64,000 bases of DNA from Thermoleophilaceae bacterium (lineage in GTDB: Bacteria > Actinomycetota > Thermoleophilia > Solirubrobacterales > Thermoleophilaceae). Position 1 is the first letter of the stretch. Each line of letters opens with the position of its first letter. A program made the translations under genes and the position numbers. Of the stretch, positions 36,505 through 45,064 are shown in pieces. Under the pieces are notes generated by a model, which saw nothing but the letters and a program-made list of their open reading frames with translations, was not told the origin of the DNA and made no database searches. The stretch is taken from contig JAUJOQ010000001.1 of assembly GCA_030447725.1 (NCBI GenBank), positions 311,068-375,067 on the forward strand, given 5' to 3'.

Positions 36505-36602
36505 GGGGAGGGCCCAGGCGGAACGTTGTCCCGCCGAGCACCGACCCGTTGACGTTGGGAAGGAGCGCAGGCGGAACGTTGTCCCGCCGAGCACCGACCC
36601 GG
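36505..36602. repeat. Family 1 palindromic repeats, copies iii and iv
   Basis: Two copies about 50 bp apart, each with hairpin GGCGGAAC-GTT-GTCCCGCC (one A-C mismatch) and the right flank CGAGCACCGACCCG. Copy iv keeps the left flank GGAGCGCAG; in iii it is altered. Confidence 0.8.
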
Positions 36603-36731
36603 GGATTGACTGGACCCCGTCGAGCGGAGTCCAACCGTGACACCGTCGGGAGTGGTGGCTGGGACTTGTCCCTCCGGCCCGGGCTGGGTGCCCGTGAAGC
36701 CACCCCGATCGAAGTCCAGCAATGGTGTACC

Positions 36732-36759
36732 CGAGGGGCGTCCGAAAGGGCGCCCCTCG
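36732..36759. terminator. Strong GC hairpin, possible intrinsic terminator
   Basis: CGAGGGGCG and CGCCCCTCG form a perfect 9-bp stem with a 10-nt loop. No T-run follows, as is common for terminators proposed in GC-rich Actinobacteria. It lies between the small ORF region and the convergent gene at 36795, so it could end transcripts from either side. Confidence 0.5.
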
Positions 36760-36794
36760 AGGTTGCGGGCCCGCGTGCGTTCGTAGGCGCGCCG

Positions 36795-37259
36795 TCAGGG
36801 CGCCGGCCCGTCGACGTTCGGCTCGTCAGAGCCGGCTGTATCGTCGCTCGAGGACGGGTCATCCTCGAGGCTGCTCACCCTGTCCTGCAGCTCAGTGAGC
36901 GTGTCGGTTGCCTTCGTGACGTCCCGCTTCGCGTCGGAGGCGTCTTTCTCGGCGCGTCCGAGGCGGTCCTCGAGCTTGGATACGTCGCCGGCGGGGGCCA
37001 GGTTCCCGACTCGTGTGTCGAGCGCAGAGAGCCTCTCTTCCAGCTGCTCCTGTCGGCGTTCGAGCGACTCCGTTCGGTCGGCCGCGTCACGAGCGGTCTT
37101 GCGTGCGTCATTGCCAGAGGTGTCCAAGAGCGCGATGAGCGCAACGGCCGTGGCCGCGACAGCCCAGACGCCGGCCACGAGGGTCCAACGGCGAAGGGTG
37201 CGCAGCTCGGACTGGGTGGCCGCCGTCGCCGGGGGTTCACTGCGCTCCGGAGAGCGCAA
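36795..37259 (-). CDS. Membrane-anchored coiled-coil protein of unknown function
   Basis: I do not recognise a family. The 154-residue product has a short basic N-terminus, one membrane helix (WTLVAGVWAVAATAVALIALL) and then a long Glu/Arg/Leu/Asp heptad-rich coiled coil (about residues 50-130) and an acidic tail. The topology suggests an extracytoplasmic coiled coil. The start is TTG 37259 with GGAGA close upstream. It follows the HNH gene on the same strand. The first codons contain GAGCGCAGTGAAC, a word also found inside vapB. Confidence 0.55.
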   Translation of the reverse strand: MRSPERSEPPATAATQSELRTLRRWTLVAGVWAVAATAVALIALLDTSGNDARKTARDAADRTESLERRQEQLEERLSALDTRVGNLAPAGDVSKLEDRLGRAEKDASDAKRDVTKATDTLTELQDRVSSLEDDPSSSDDTAGSDEPNVDGPAP

Positions 37260-37272
37260 GTTCTCCGACTCC

Positions 37273-37875
37273 TCAAGTGGCGAGGTATTGCTCCCAGGCC
37301 CGGGGAATCACAGGAGCGGCGACGTGGATGAAGATCGTGGAGCTGGGAGCGCGCGGCACGTGCCGTGGAACCATGTTCGCCTGACGTGGCAGCCGGTCGC
37401 CCTTGCGCCGGTTGCATGGAGCGCAGGAGGTGACGATGTTGTCCCAGCCCGAGCCGCCTCCCTTCGAGCGGGGGATCACGTGGTCGACGGTGAGGTTGCC
37501 ACGCTCCTGCCCGCAGTACTGGCAGGTCCAGCGGTCGCGCGCGAAGACCGCGCGCCGGGTAATCTTGCGCCGGTGGGCGTCACGGGGGATGCGCACATAG
37601 GTCTTGAGGCGGATGACCACGGGCCGGGGCAGCGTCAGGCTCTCGGCGTGCAGAGCCCACTCACCGCGCTCGAGGATCTCCGCGCGGTCCTTGAGCACCA
37701 GGATCGCCGCACGGCGCACCGTGCATACGTTGATGGGCTCATACGAGGCGTTGAGCACCAAGACGCGGCCCCCGGAAGCTGCCTGCAGAGGAGGACGGTG
37801 CCCTCGTTTGCCGCTTTCGCCGACCCGCGGGGCGGGCCGGCATCCGGGCAGACCCCGAACTGGCGCCGGCTTCAT
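37273..37875 (-). CDS. HNH endonuclease
   Basis: The 200-residue protein has the common actinobacterial HNH layout: VLVLNASYEPINVCTVRRA, then the zinc knuckle WTCQYCG, catalytic LTVDHVIPRSKGG and CAPCNRRKGD. These give the ββα-metal nuclease site. Biological role is unknown; members are usually chromosomal single genes rather than restriction partners. ATG 37875 is a best guess. The ~45 residues before VLVLNAS are low complexity, and the true start may be later. Confidence 0.85.
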   Translation of the reverse strand: MKPAPVRGLPGCRPAPRVGESGKRGHRPPLQAASGGRVLVLNASYEPINVCTVRRAAILVLKDRAEILERGEWALHAESLTLPRPVVIRLKTYVRIPRDAHRRKITRRAVFARDRWTCQYCGQERGNLTVDHVIPRSKGGGSGWDNIVTSCAPCNRRKGDRLPRQANMVPRHVPRAPSSTIFIHVAAPVIPRAWEQYLAT

Positions 37876-37957
37876 CTCACCAGCCCCGAGTACCGCTGGT
37901 AAAGCCTGAGAGCTTGCCGCCACGGTGGCGCCAGTGTAGCGGCCAACCCGGCTCCGT

Positions 37958-38815
37958 CTAGACGGTTGGCGCTGCGGGCGCGGCGGGGTAGGAGCCCAGC
38001 ACCCGCAGGCTCTGGACCCGTGCGGACAGCGCGCCAAGGGCCGCCGCGACCATCTCGTCGAGCACGTGCCCTTCGAGGTCGCAGAAGAACATGTAATGCC
38101 CCAGACCTTCCCGCCGCGGCCGCGACTCGATCTTCGTGAGGTTGATGTCACGCTCCGAGAACTCGCGCAGCACGGTCATGAGGGCCCCTGGGGATGAGTC
38201 GTTGAAGCCCCAGAAGACAACGGAGGTCTTGGCTGCGCCGTCGGGACGACCGTCCCGGGAGTCCGCGGGGGCCAGCCAGACGAACCGAGTGAGGTTGTCG
38301 GGGTGGTCCTCCACGCCCTCTGCCAAGACCGCGCCGCCGTAGAGGTCCGCGGACAGGCGCGAGCCGAGCGCGGCCCAGGGCTCGGGCGAGTCGCCCACCC
38401 TGCGCACGGCCTCCGCGGTCGACGTGGCCGCCACCCGCTCGGCGCCCGGAAGGCTCTCCCGCAGGAAGCGCGCGCACTGCGCCGTGGCCTGAGGGTGGGA
38501 GAGCACCCGCTCGATGGCGCCGAGATCGAGCGCCCTGCGGGCAATCAGGTGGTGATGAATGGGATGCACCACCTCGCCGGCGATGCGCACGCGATCGGCT
38601 TCGCCCGCCAGTGCGTCGAGGGTGGCGCCCACCCCGCCTTCGAGCGAGTTCTCGATCGGCACCACCGCGCGGTCGGTCTCGCCGTTCTGCACCGCCATCA
38701 CCGTCTCGTACACGGTGGACCGCGGCTCTGGCTCCACCCCCGCGGGAGCGGAGGCCAGCAGCGCCTCCTCCGTGTAGGTGCCGGCGGGTCCCAGGAACGC
38801 TACGCGGAGGGCCAT
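37958..38815 (-). CDS. pheA: Prephenate dehydratase
   Basis: Converts prephenate to phenylpyruvate in phenylalanine synthesis. The 285 residues comprise a PDT domain (FLGPAGTYTEEAL at the N-terminus, VPIENSLEGGV, ATSTAEAV) and a C-terminal ACT regulatory domain with the Phe-binding motif ESRPRREGLGHYMFF. There is no chorismate mutase domain. ATG 38815 begins the family motif MALRVAFLGPAGT. It sits downstream of the DUF4446 gene with a 10-nt gap. Confidence 0.95.
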   Translation of the reverse strand: MALRVAFLGPAGTYTEEALLASAPAGVEPEPRSTVYETVMAVQNGETDRAVVPIENSLEGGVGATLDALAGEADRVRIAGEVVHPIHHHLIARRALDLGAIERVLSHPQATAQCARFLRESLPGAERVAATSTAEAVRRVGDSPEPWAALGSRLSADLYGGAVLAEGVEDHPDNLTRFVWLAPADSRDGRPDGAAKTSVVFWGFNDSSPGALMTVLREFSERDINLTKIESRPRREGLGHYMFFCDLEGHVLDEMVAAALGALSARVQSLRVLGSYPAAPAAPTV

Positions 38816-38825
38816 GCGGGCCTGG

Positions 38826-39347
38826 CTAGGCGCCGGCCGGGCTCTGGGACTGGCCGGCGAGCGCCGAGCTCACGGCTTCCTGCTCTTCGGGCGAGAGCTC
38901 GTGCTCCGCGGAGCCATCAACCACCTGCTTGACGTATACGCGCGCGTTCTCGCGGTGCAGGATGGAAGAGAGCACCACGCCAGAGCGGTGCGAATCGAGC
39001 AGCGCGATCGAGCTGGACTGCCGTCCCGACATCTCCCCGTAGGCGTCGTAACGGACGACGGCGCGGTAGGCCACCGCTCCGTCGATGCGCTCCTCGGCGG
39101 CCGTCATCCGTCGCTCGATACGCGAGGACGCCTCTTCCATCCAGTCACGCAGCTCCATAAAGCCCTGTTCGAGCCGGGCGGCGTGGGCGACGAGGTCTCG
39201 CTCCGAGCCTTCGCCCATCACGGCGCGCTGCGCGCTGCGGACCCTGCGCAGGCGTACGGTGGCGACGATGGCCAGCACCAGCGATAAGAGTGCCACTCCC
39301 GCCGCGGCCGCGGCCAGGATGCCCTCAGGAGAGGAAAGTCCGTCCAC
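38826..39347 (-). CDS. DUF4446 family protein
   Basis: The 173-residue protein has an N-terminal membrane helix, a charged helical linker and the conserved DUF4446 core (YRAVVRYDAYGEMSGRQSSS, then ALLDSHRSGVVLSSI). Function of the family is unknown; it is common near the origin in Gram-positive bacteria. GTG 39347 is the start. Same strand and close spacing to pheA suggest co-transcription. Confidence 0.88.
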   Translation of the reverse strand: MDGLSSPEGILAAAAAGVALLSLVLAIVATVRLRRVRSAQRAVMGEGSERDLVAHAARLEQGFMELRDWMEEASSRIERRMTAAEERIDGAVAYRAVVRYDAYGEMSGRQSSSIALLDSHRSGVVLSSILHRENARVYVKQVVDGSAEHELSPEEQEAVSSALAGQSQSPAGA

Positions 39348-39404
39348 CGCCCGGAAGCTACTGCACGGGTCCGTGGCTGCGCAGCGTACTCACGACCGCG
39401 GCGA

Positions 39405-40430
39405 TTACCGGGTGAAGATGACCGAGTACTCGCCCACGTTGTTGTCGGTCTTCTCCTCGCCCGGGACGGGCTCGATCTCGACGGTCACGGGCACATTCTG
39501 ACCCGTCGGTGGCTGGTCGGTCACCGGGACTTCCACGGGCTTGGTCTCGCCGGCGGCGATCTCATCCAGGGTCCCGTCGAGCGTCACGGCGTCGCCGCCC
39601 TCGCCGAGGGTCACGGCCACGGCCACATCGGTCTCGGTGTTCTCGCCCTGGTTGGCAACCTGGACCTCGAAGGCCAGGTCCTCGCTGAGCGCCACAGAGG
39701 CCGGCGCGTCCGGGGCTAGCGCCTGACCCCCGAGCGACACGCTCACGAGCCCGTTGCCATGAAGGCCGGGCGCAGCCTCCTCATCGGCGGCGCCTCCTCC
39801 TCCCACGCCGGCTATCCGGTCGGCCACCACGTCGGGCTGGAGCAGGTCGAGATCCTGGAGGAACAGGCTCTCGGGCGGCGGCGCCAGCGCCAGCTCAGCC
39901 TCGTCGAGCGCCTGCTCGAGCTGCCTGCGGGCCCGGGTCTCGTAGATCACGTCGCTGGTCGAGAAGAAGAGCATCGCGCGGGCTATGTTCTCCGTGCCCT
40001 GCGCCTGGTCGCCGGCGGCGGTGAGCACCTTTGGCAGCTCCGTTGCTATCGCTCGCACGCCGTCACGACGGAACTCCAGCGTCTCCACCAGGTGGTCGTG
40101 TGCCGTCTTGACCTCGTCGGGGCGGTCGGTGGCCTTCGCCCGGTCGACCAGCTGCTCGGCCTGCACGCCGAAGGCGTTGAGCTGATTGGTGATCTCCACC
40201 TCGCTGGCCCCGCCGGAGTCGGTGAGGAGCGCAAAGAGCGCATCGCTCTGCTGATTCGACTCGCCGACGAGGGCGCTCACCTCGCGCACGTAGTCCTCGA
40301 AGGCGCCCTCCTTGCGGCTGTCCAGGCACCCCTTCAATCCCAACACCAGCAGAAAGAACACGAGCGCCCCCGCGCCCACGGCGATGGAGCGACGTACCAT
40401 GAGGGTCTGACGGTCGGTCGTTGGTCCCAT
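39405..40430 (-). CDS. Membrane-anchored protein with CARDB-like C-terminal domain
   Basis: The 341-residue product has a basic start and a hydrophobic helix ending VLGLKGCLDSRK (a single Cys follows, so a lipoprotein is conceivable, but the lipobox is poor). Then comes a ~170-residue helical region and, from about 240, a beta-rich segment with VQVANQGENTETDVAV and EKTDNNVGEYSVIF. That pattern is typical of CARDB/DUF11 adhesion-like domains. It is divergent from the kinase at 40611. Function unknown; an extracytoplasmic structural role is inferred. Confidence 0.7.
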   Translation of the reverse strand: MGPTTDRQTLMVRRSIAVGAGALVFFLLVLGLKGCLDSRKEGAFEDYVREVSALVGESNQQSDALFALLTDSGGASEVEITNQLNAFGVQAEQLVDRAKATDRPDEVKTAHDHLVETLEFRRDGVRAIATELPKVLTAAGDQAQGTENIARAMLFFSTSDVIYETRARRQLEQALDEAELALAPPPESLFLQDLDLLQPDVVADRIAGVGGGGAADEEAAPGLHGNGLVSVSLGGQALAPDAPASVALSEDLAFEVQVANQGENTETDVAVAVTLGEGGDAVTLDGTLDEIAAGETKPVEVPVTDQPPTGQNVPVTVEIEPVPGEEKTDNNVGEYSVIFTR

Positions 40431-40610
40431 AGGAGGCCTACGGCGCCCAGGTCGGGCGGCGGCTGCTCGCTGGTCCGGTTCGTCGAAGAAGGACAGAACT
40501 CGCTCCTAGTACAGGGGTGGGAAGTATGACCGCTCCACCGGCCGTCTTGCCCGGGAGCTTCGCCAAGGACGGCAGGTAGACCTCCTGCAGAATCGAACCC
40601 CAGAACCTAG

Positions 40611-42527
40611 ATGAGAACGCCCGACAGCACAGCAGCCCACGGAGAACCTCCGGTGCGGCGCTCGCCGGAGAACCTCCCGTCCGGCGCCCGGGTCGTGCTG
40701 GGGCGCTACGAGCTCGAGAAGCGGCTGGGCGCGGGCGGCTTCGGGGTGGTGTGGCAGGCACACGACGTCAAGCTCGAGCGCGACGTGGCCGTCAAGGTGG
40801 TGCCGCGCGAGGAGGGTCCCGACGACCGCTCTCGCGTGACGCGGGAGGCGCTCGCCGCGGCGCGGCTCAACCACCCCGGCATCGTGGCGCTCTACGAGCT
40901 GGGATCTGACGACCACGACGTCTACCTGGTCTCGGAGCTGGTGCGCGGCGCCACGCTCGAGGAGCTGGCGCGCGAGGGCGCGGTCTCCGATCGCGATGTG
41001 GCCAGGATCGGCAAGGCTCTCTGCGAAGCTCTCGAGCACGCGCACGCCCGCGGCGTCATCCATCGCGACGTGAAGCCCGGCAACGTGATGGTGCTCGCCG
41101 AGCCGGCCGCTGGAGCCGGGTTCGCCAAGCTCGGAGACTTTGGCATCGCGCACCTGGCCAGCGGCGAGGGACTCACCGCCACCGGCGACGTGGTGGGCAC
41201 GCTGGCCTACATGGCCCCCGAGCAGGCGGAGGGCCGTCGCGTCACCGGGGCCTGCGATGTCTACTCGCTCGCGCTCACCCTCTACGAGGCCTGGACTCAG
41301 AGCAACCCGGTGCGTGGTCAGAGCCCCGCCGCCACGGCGCGCAACGTCGGCCAGCCGCTGCCGCCCCTGCGTTCGCGGCGCAGCGACCTGCCGCCCGAGC
41401 TCGGCGAGGTGATCGATGCCGCTCTCGATCCGGACCCTTTCTACCGGCCCGAGCCCGGCCAGCTGCGCGCGGTGCTCGGCGACGTCGAGGGCGCCCTGTC
41501 GGACGAGGGCGGTCTGGTCGAGCCCGAGACCCTGGAGCGCTTTGGGCTGACCGCCGTCCGAGCCCGCACACGCCTGCGAACGCTGCTGCACCGGGGCGCC
41601 GCTGCAGCCCCCTCCCTCGCCGGCGACGAGCACGAGCGCGCGCAGGCGCGGCGACAGAGCCTGGCCGTGCTCGCCGCGCCGCGCCTTGCCGCCGGGGTGG
41701 GCGCCGGCGTGCTGCTGCTCGCCGCCCTCGAGGGCCTTGGACCCGAGCCGCCGATTTCACCCGCGGCCGCCGCCGCAGCGGCGGCGCTGGTGGTGGCTGT
41801 GCTGCCGAGGATCGGATGGCTGGTCGCCGCTGTGGGCATCTGCGCCTGGCTGGCCTCGCCCGAAGCCGACCGCACGGGTGCCGCCCTCGCACTGGCGGTC
41901 GCCCTCGCACCCGTGCCGCTGCTGCTCCCGCGCGCCGGCGTGCTGTGGTCGGCGCCCGCGCTGGCGCCTCTGCTGGGGACCGTGGCGCTGGCGCCGATGT
42001 TCGTGGGCATAGCCGCGCTCGCCTCGACCGGTTGGCGGCGCCTCGGGCTCGCCGTGGCCGGCTTCCTATGGCTGGCGGCGGCGGAGGTGGCCACGGGCCG
42101 CGATCTGATGTTCGGCGTGGCCGACGGGACCCTCGAGCGGGGAGCCTGGGAGGCTTCCGCGGTCGACGCCGTCAATGAGGCGCTCCTGCCCCTCGTGACC
42201 AGTCCTGCGCTCGCGCCAGCCGCGGTCTGGGCCGCCTTCTCCGGTCTGCTCGGGCTTGCGCTGCGTGGCCGGTGGGCGGCGGTCGACCTGATGCTCGCGG
42301 CGGTGTGGGCGGTGGGTCTGGCGGCGGCCCACGGAGCGCTGGGCGACTTGCTGGCGGCGAGCACCGAGCTCGAGTATGCCCGGGGAGCGGTGGCTGGAGC
42401 CGCGCTGGGGGGCCTCGTGGCCGTGACCACAACCCTGATCGCCCCACCGATGAAGGCTCCGGGGCGCAGGCCGGGCCCTTCGCGCCGCGCACACAGGGAA
42501 GGCCGCACTACCCTGAGCCACCCATGA
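40611..42527 (+). CDS. Ser/Thr protein kinase with polytopic C-terminal membrane domain
   Basis: The 638-residue protein has a Hanks-type kinase domain at about 30-290: GAGGFGVVWQAHD, VAVKVV lysine, GVIHRDVKPGNVM, KLGDFGIAH and GTLAYMAPEQAEG, all catalytic residues present. From about 345 there are eight to ten hydrophobic helices and no PASTA repeats, unlike PknA/PknB. Residues ~10-24 come from sequence nearly identical to one end of family 1 repeats. Its stop overlaps fhaA (ATGA), so it is probably the upstream kinase of the FHA/phosphatase operon. Confidence 0.88.
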   Translation: MRTPDSTAAHGEPPVRRSPENLPSGARVVLGRYELEKRLGAGGFGVVWQAHDVKLERDVAVKVVPREEGPDDRSRVTREALAAARLNHPGIVALYELGSDDHDVYLVSELVRGATLEELAREGAVSDRDVARIGKALCEALEHAHARGVIHRDVKPGNVMVLAEPAAGAGFAKLGDFGIAHLASGEGLTATGDVVGTLAYMAPEQAEGRRVTGACDVYSLALTLYEAWTQSNPVRGQSPAATARNVGQPLPPLRSRRSDLPPELGEVIDAALDPDPFYRPEPGQLRAVLGDVEGALSDEGGLVEPETLERFGLTAVRARTRLRTLLHRGAAAAPSLAGDEHERAQARRQSLAVLAAPRLAAGVGAGVLLLAALEGLGPEPPISPAAAAAAAALVVAVLPRIGWLVAAVGICAWLASPEADRTGAALALAVALAPVPLLLPRAGVLWSAPALAPLLGTVALAPMFVGIAALASTGWRRLGLAVAGFLWLAAAEVATGRDLMFGVADGTLERGAWEASAVDAVNEALLPLVTSPALAPAAVWAAFSGLLGLALRGRWAAVDLMLAAVWAVGLAAAHGALGDLLAASTELEYARGAVAGAALGGLVAVTTTLIAPPMKAPGRRPGPSRRAHREGRTTLSHP

Positions 42528-43282
42528 GCGTCTTGCGAAACCTGGAGTCAAAGCTCGGCGGCCTGGTCGAGGGCGCCTTCAGCCGCGCCTTCAAGTCCCG
42601 GGTCGAGCCTGTCGAGATCGCGCGCAAGCTCGCGAAGGAGATGGAGGACTCGAAGATGGTCTCCGTGTCTCGCGTCTACGTGCCCAACCATTACCGCGTC
42701 TTTCTGTCCTCACAGGATCGGGAAGGGTTCTCGAGCTACGAGCCGGCGTTGCGAAAGGAGCTGTCGGACTACCTGCTCGAACACGCGCGCGCGGAACGCC
42801 TGGCGCTCACCAGCCGCCCGGCGATCGAGTTCATGACCGACGACCGCCTCGGCCTCGGCGAGTTCGGCATCCAGGCGCAGCTGCTCGACACCGACGAGGA
42901 ATCCGAGGAGCGCCCGGCGGCTCCCTCGCAGGGCGATTTCGGGCACACGATGGTCTACTCGCCCGACCGCGGGGTGCGCAAGCTCGATCCCCAGCCGGCC
43001 GCGCCGTCGCGCGCGGTGCTGGCCGGAGCCGGCCGGCGCACGGTGCTGAGCGGTGACCGGATGGTGATCGGCCGTAGCCGCGACTGCGACATCAGGGTCG
43101 ACGACGCCAACATCTCGCGTGAGCACGCCGAGCTGCGCCAGGCCGGTGAGGGCTGGAGGATCGTCGATCTGAACTCGACCAACGGCGTGAAGGTCAACCG
43201 CCGTCGCGTCGACCAGGCTCAGCTCAGGCACGGCGACCGGATCACCGTCGGTGTGACCGACCTCGACTTCGAGCTCGAGTGA
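42524..43282 (+). CDS. fhaA: FhaA: DUF3662 and FHA domain protein
   Basis: The 252 residues start MSVLRNLESKLGGLVEGAF, the DUF3662 domain, and end in an FHA domain (VIGRSRDCDIRVDDANISREH, NSTNGVKVN) that binds phosphothreonine. In mycobacteria FhaA binds the MviN pseudokinase and controls peptidoglycan precursor export. ATG 42524 overlaps the kinase stop; the ORF track's earlier start lies in that gene. Confidence 0.93.
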   Translation: MSVLRNLESKLGGLVEGAFSRAFKSRVEPVEIARKLAKEMEDSKMVSVSRVYVPNHYRVFLSSQDREGFSSYEPALRKELSDYLLEHARAERLALTSRPAIEFMTDDRLGLGEFGIQAQLLDTDEESEERPAAPSQGDFGHTMVYSPDRGVRKLDPQPAAPSRAVLAGAGRRTVLSGDRMVIGRSRDCDIRVDDANISREHAELRQAGEGWRIVDLNSTNGVKVNRRRVDQAQLRHGDRITVGVTDLDFELE

Positions 43283-43325
43283 GAGGCCGGCCGTCATCGA
43301 CGGTGCTGTCCGCGGGGAGCACCTG

Positions 43326-43820
43326 ATGGACGACCCGCTGGCGGTGGCGCTCAAGTTCGGCTTCCTGGCCGTGCTCTACCTGTTCCTGTTGTGGGTCTCC
43401 CGCAGCGCTCTGCGTGACCTGATCCGCGGAGCGGGCGGCAGCGCGGCCGTGGACGCCGAGCCGGTGGACGCACCCGGCGCGCGGCGCCGGCGCGCGGAGC
43501 CCCAGGGCGGCGGCTTCATGGACTCGGTCGAGCCGCGGCTGGTGGTGGTGGCGGCGCTCAACCACGAGCCCGGCACGACGTTCGACCTCGCCGACGGGGC
43601 CCTGATGGGTCGTGCCGACTCCGCCGAGATCCAGGTCGACGATCCGTTCGCCTCCTCTGCGCACGCGCGCATCTTCTTCCGCGACGACTTCATGTACGTG
43701 GAGGACATGGGCTCGACCAACGGCACCTACCTCAACGGCCGTCAGCTGCGGGGAGCGGAGCGGCTGAAGGTGGCGGACGTGATTCGCATAGGCGACAGCG
43801 AGTACCGCTACGAGGAGTAG
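43326..43820 (+). CDS. fhaB: FhaB/FipA: membrane-anchored FHA protein
   Basis: The 164-residue protein has an N-terminal membrane helix (KFGFLAVLYLFLLWV), a basic linker and an FHA domain with LMGRADSAEIQVDD, SSAHARIF and GSTNGTYLNG. FhaB-type proteins link kinase signalling to division in Actinobacteria. It lies 43 nt after fhaA and 2 nt before the phosphatase gene. Confidence 0.92.
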   Translation: MDDPLAVALKFGFLAVLYLFLLWVSRSALRDLIRGAGGSAAVDAEPVDAPGARRRRAEPQGGGFMDSVEPRLVVVAALNHEPGTTFDLADGALMGRADSAEIQVDDPFASSAHARIFFRDDFMYVEDMGSTNGTYLNGRQLRGAERLKVADVIRIGDSEYRYEE

Positions 43821-43822
43821 CG

Positions 43823-45064
43823 ATGGCGCTGCGGGTGGTCGAGCAGGCAGGTCTCTCCGACGTCGGTCGTCAGAGGGAGGCGAACGAGGACAGCTATGTG
43901 CTGGCCGAGCCGGTGTTCGTCGTGGCTGACGGCATGGGCGGCGCCCGGGCGGGCGAGGTGGCGTCGAGAACGGCCGCGGAGGTGTTCGAGGAGGACGGCG
44001 GCGAGAGTGGCACGCCCGAGCAGCGCCTCACACGGCTGATCCAGGAGGCCAACCGGCGCATCCACGACCTCTCGCGTCGCGACGCCACGCGGCGTGGCAT
44101 GGGCACCACCCTGACGGTGGCGATGCTCGCCGACGGCGAGCTGAGCGTCGGCCACGTGGGCGACAGCCGCGCCTATCGCCTGCGCGCCGGCGAGCTCGAC
44201 CAGCTCACGCACGACCATTCCCTGGTGGCCGAGCTGCAGCGCAGCGGGCAGCTCACCCCCGAGGCCGCGGAGCACCATCCCCAGAAGTCCATCATCACCC
44301 GCGCGCTCGGGCCGGAGCCCCACGTCGAGGTGGACGCCCACACCCACGCAGCTCGTGACGGCGACTTGTACCTGCTCTGCTCGGACGGCCTGACGGGCAT
44401 GGTCTCCGACGACGAGATGGTGGCGATCCTCCGCGGCTCGCAGACGCTGCCCGAAGCCGTCGAGGCGCTCGTGCGCGCCGCCAACCAGAGCGGTGGCAAG
44501 GACAACATCACCGTCGTCGCATTCCGCGTGGCCGACGACGGCAGGGCCCCGGCGGAGCAGGACACGCTCTCCGGCGAAGAGACCATCCACCGAGGGCTTA
44601 CCACCGGCGACGTGCAGGCAGCGGTGGCAGAGCAGGAGCGTGCGGGTGTGCGAGCACCCTCGACAGGGCCTTCGACCGCGCGGCCGGCCGCAGCCCCACC
44701 GCGATCCGGGGCCGGGGTCGAGAGGCGTGGGCGTGGGGGCGGCAGGCGTGCGGTCAGGGTCTTCGCGGCGCTCGCCGTGCTGGCCGCGATCGGCGCCGGC
44801 CTGTACTTCGGCTCGCGCCAGGTCCACTTCCTCGGCACCGACGACTCGGGCCTCGTCACGCTCTACCGCGGCCTTCCGTATGAGCTGCCGCTGGGCATCG
44901 AGCTCTACTCCGCTCAGTACACGAGCAGCGTGCCGGTGCAGACGGTGGCCAAGCAGCGCAGACAGCGGCTGCTCGACCACCAGTGGCGCAGTCGCGCGGA
45001 CGCCGCCGATCTCGTGCGCCAGCTCGAGCGCGGCACCCTCGATGACGGCGAGGCCGGTCGATGA
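43823..45064 (+). CDS. pstP: Membrane PP2C-family Ser/Thr phosphatase PstP
   Basis: The 413-residue phosphatase opposes PknA/PknB. Catalytic PPM motifs are REANEDSYVL, VADGMGGARAGE, GMGTTLTVAM, VGHVGDSRAY, LLCSDGLTGMV and GGKDNITVV. A Pro/Arg-rich linker, one membrane helix (VRVFAALAVLAAIGAGLYFG) and an extracytoplasmic tail follow. Start ATG 43823; the stop overlaps rodA by 4 nt. Confidence 0.94.
   Translation: MALRVVEQAGLSDVGRQREANEDSYVLAEPVFVVADGMGGARAGEVASRTAAEVFEEDGGESGTPEQRLTRLIQEANRRIHDLSRRDATRRGMGTTLTVAMLADGELSVGHVGDSRAYRLRAGELDQLTHDHSLVAELQRSGQLTPEAAEHHPQKSIITRALGPEPHVEVDAHTHAARDGDLYLLCSDGLTGMVSDDEMVAILRGSQTLPEAVEALVRAANQSGGKDNITVVAFRVADDGRAPAEQDTLSGEETIHRGLTTGDVQAAVAEQERAGVRAPSTGPSTARPAAAPPRSGAGVERRGRGGGRRAVRVFAALAVLAAIGAGLYFGSRQVHFLGTDDSGLVTLYRGLPYELPLGIELYSAQYTSSVPVQTVAKQRRQRLLDHQWRSRADAADLVRQLERGTLDDGEAGR

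Larger units (their letters stand above)
36311..36794. other. 484-nt stretch after gyrA without a conventional gene
   Basis: It holds, in order: two family 1 repeats, a near-perfect anti-16S Shine-Dalgarno sequence with a 14-codon ORF, a small hairpin spanning its stop codon, two more family 1 repeats, a stretch starting GACTGGACC and ending GTCCAGC that could close a larger fold, and a 9-bp GC hairpin at 36732. Longer ORFs reported here are repeat-derived. Transcription from the plus strand would end against the minus-strand gene at 36795. Confidence 0.6.

Noticed and set aside
36549-37331. 260-codon plus-strand ORF after gyrA
   Set aside because: Built from family 1 repeats and antisense of the coiled-coil gene; no recognisable domain.
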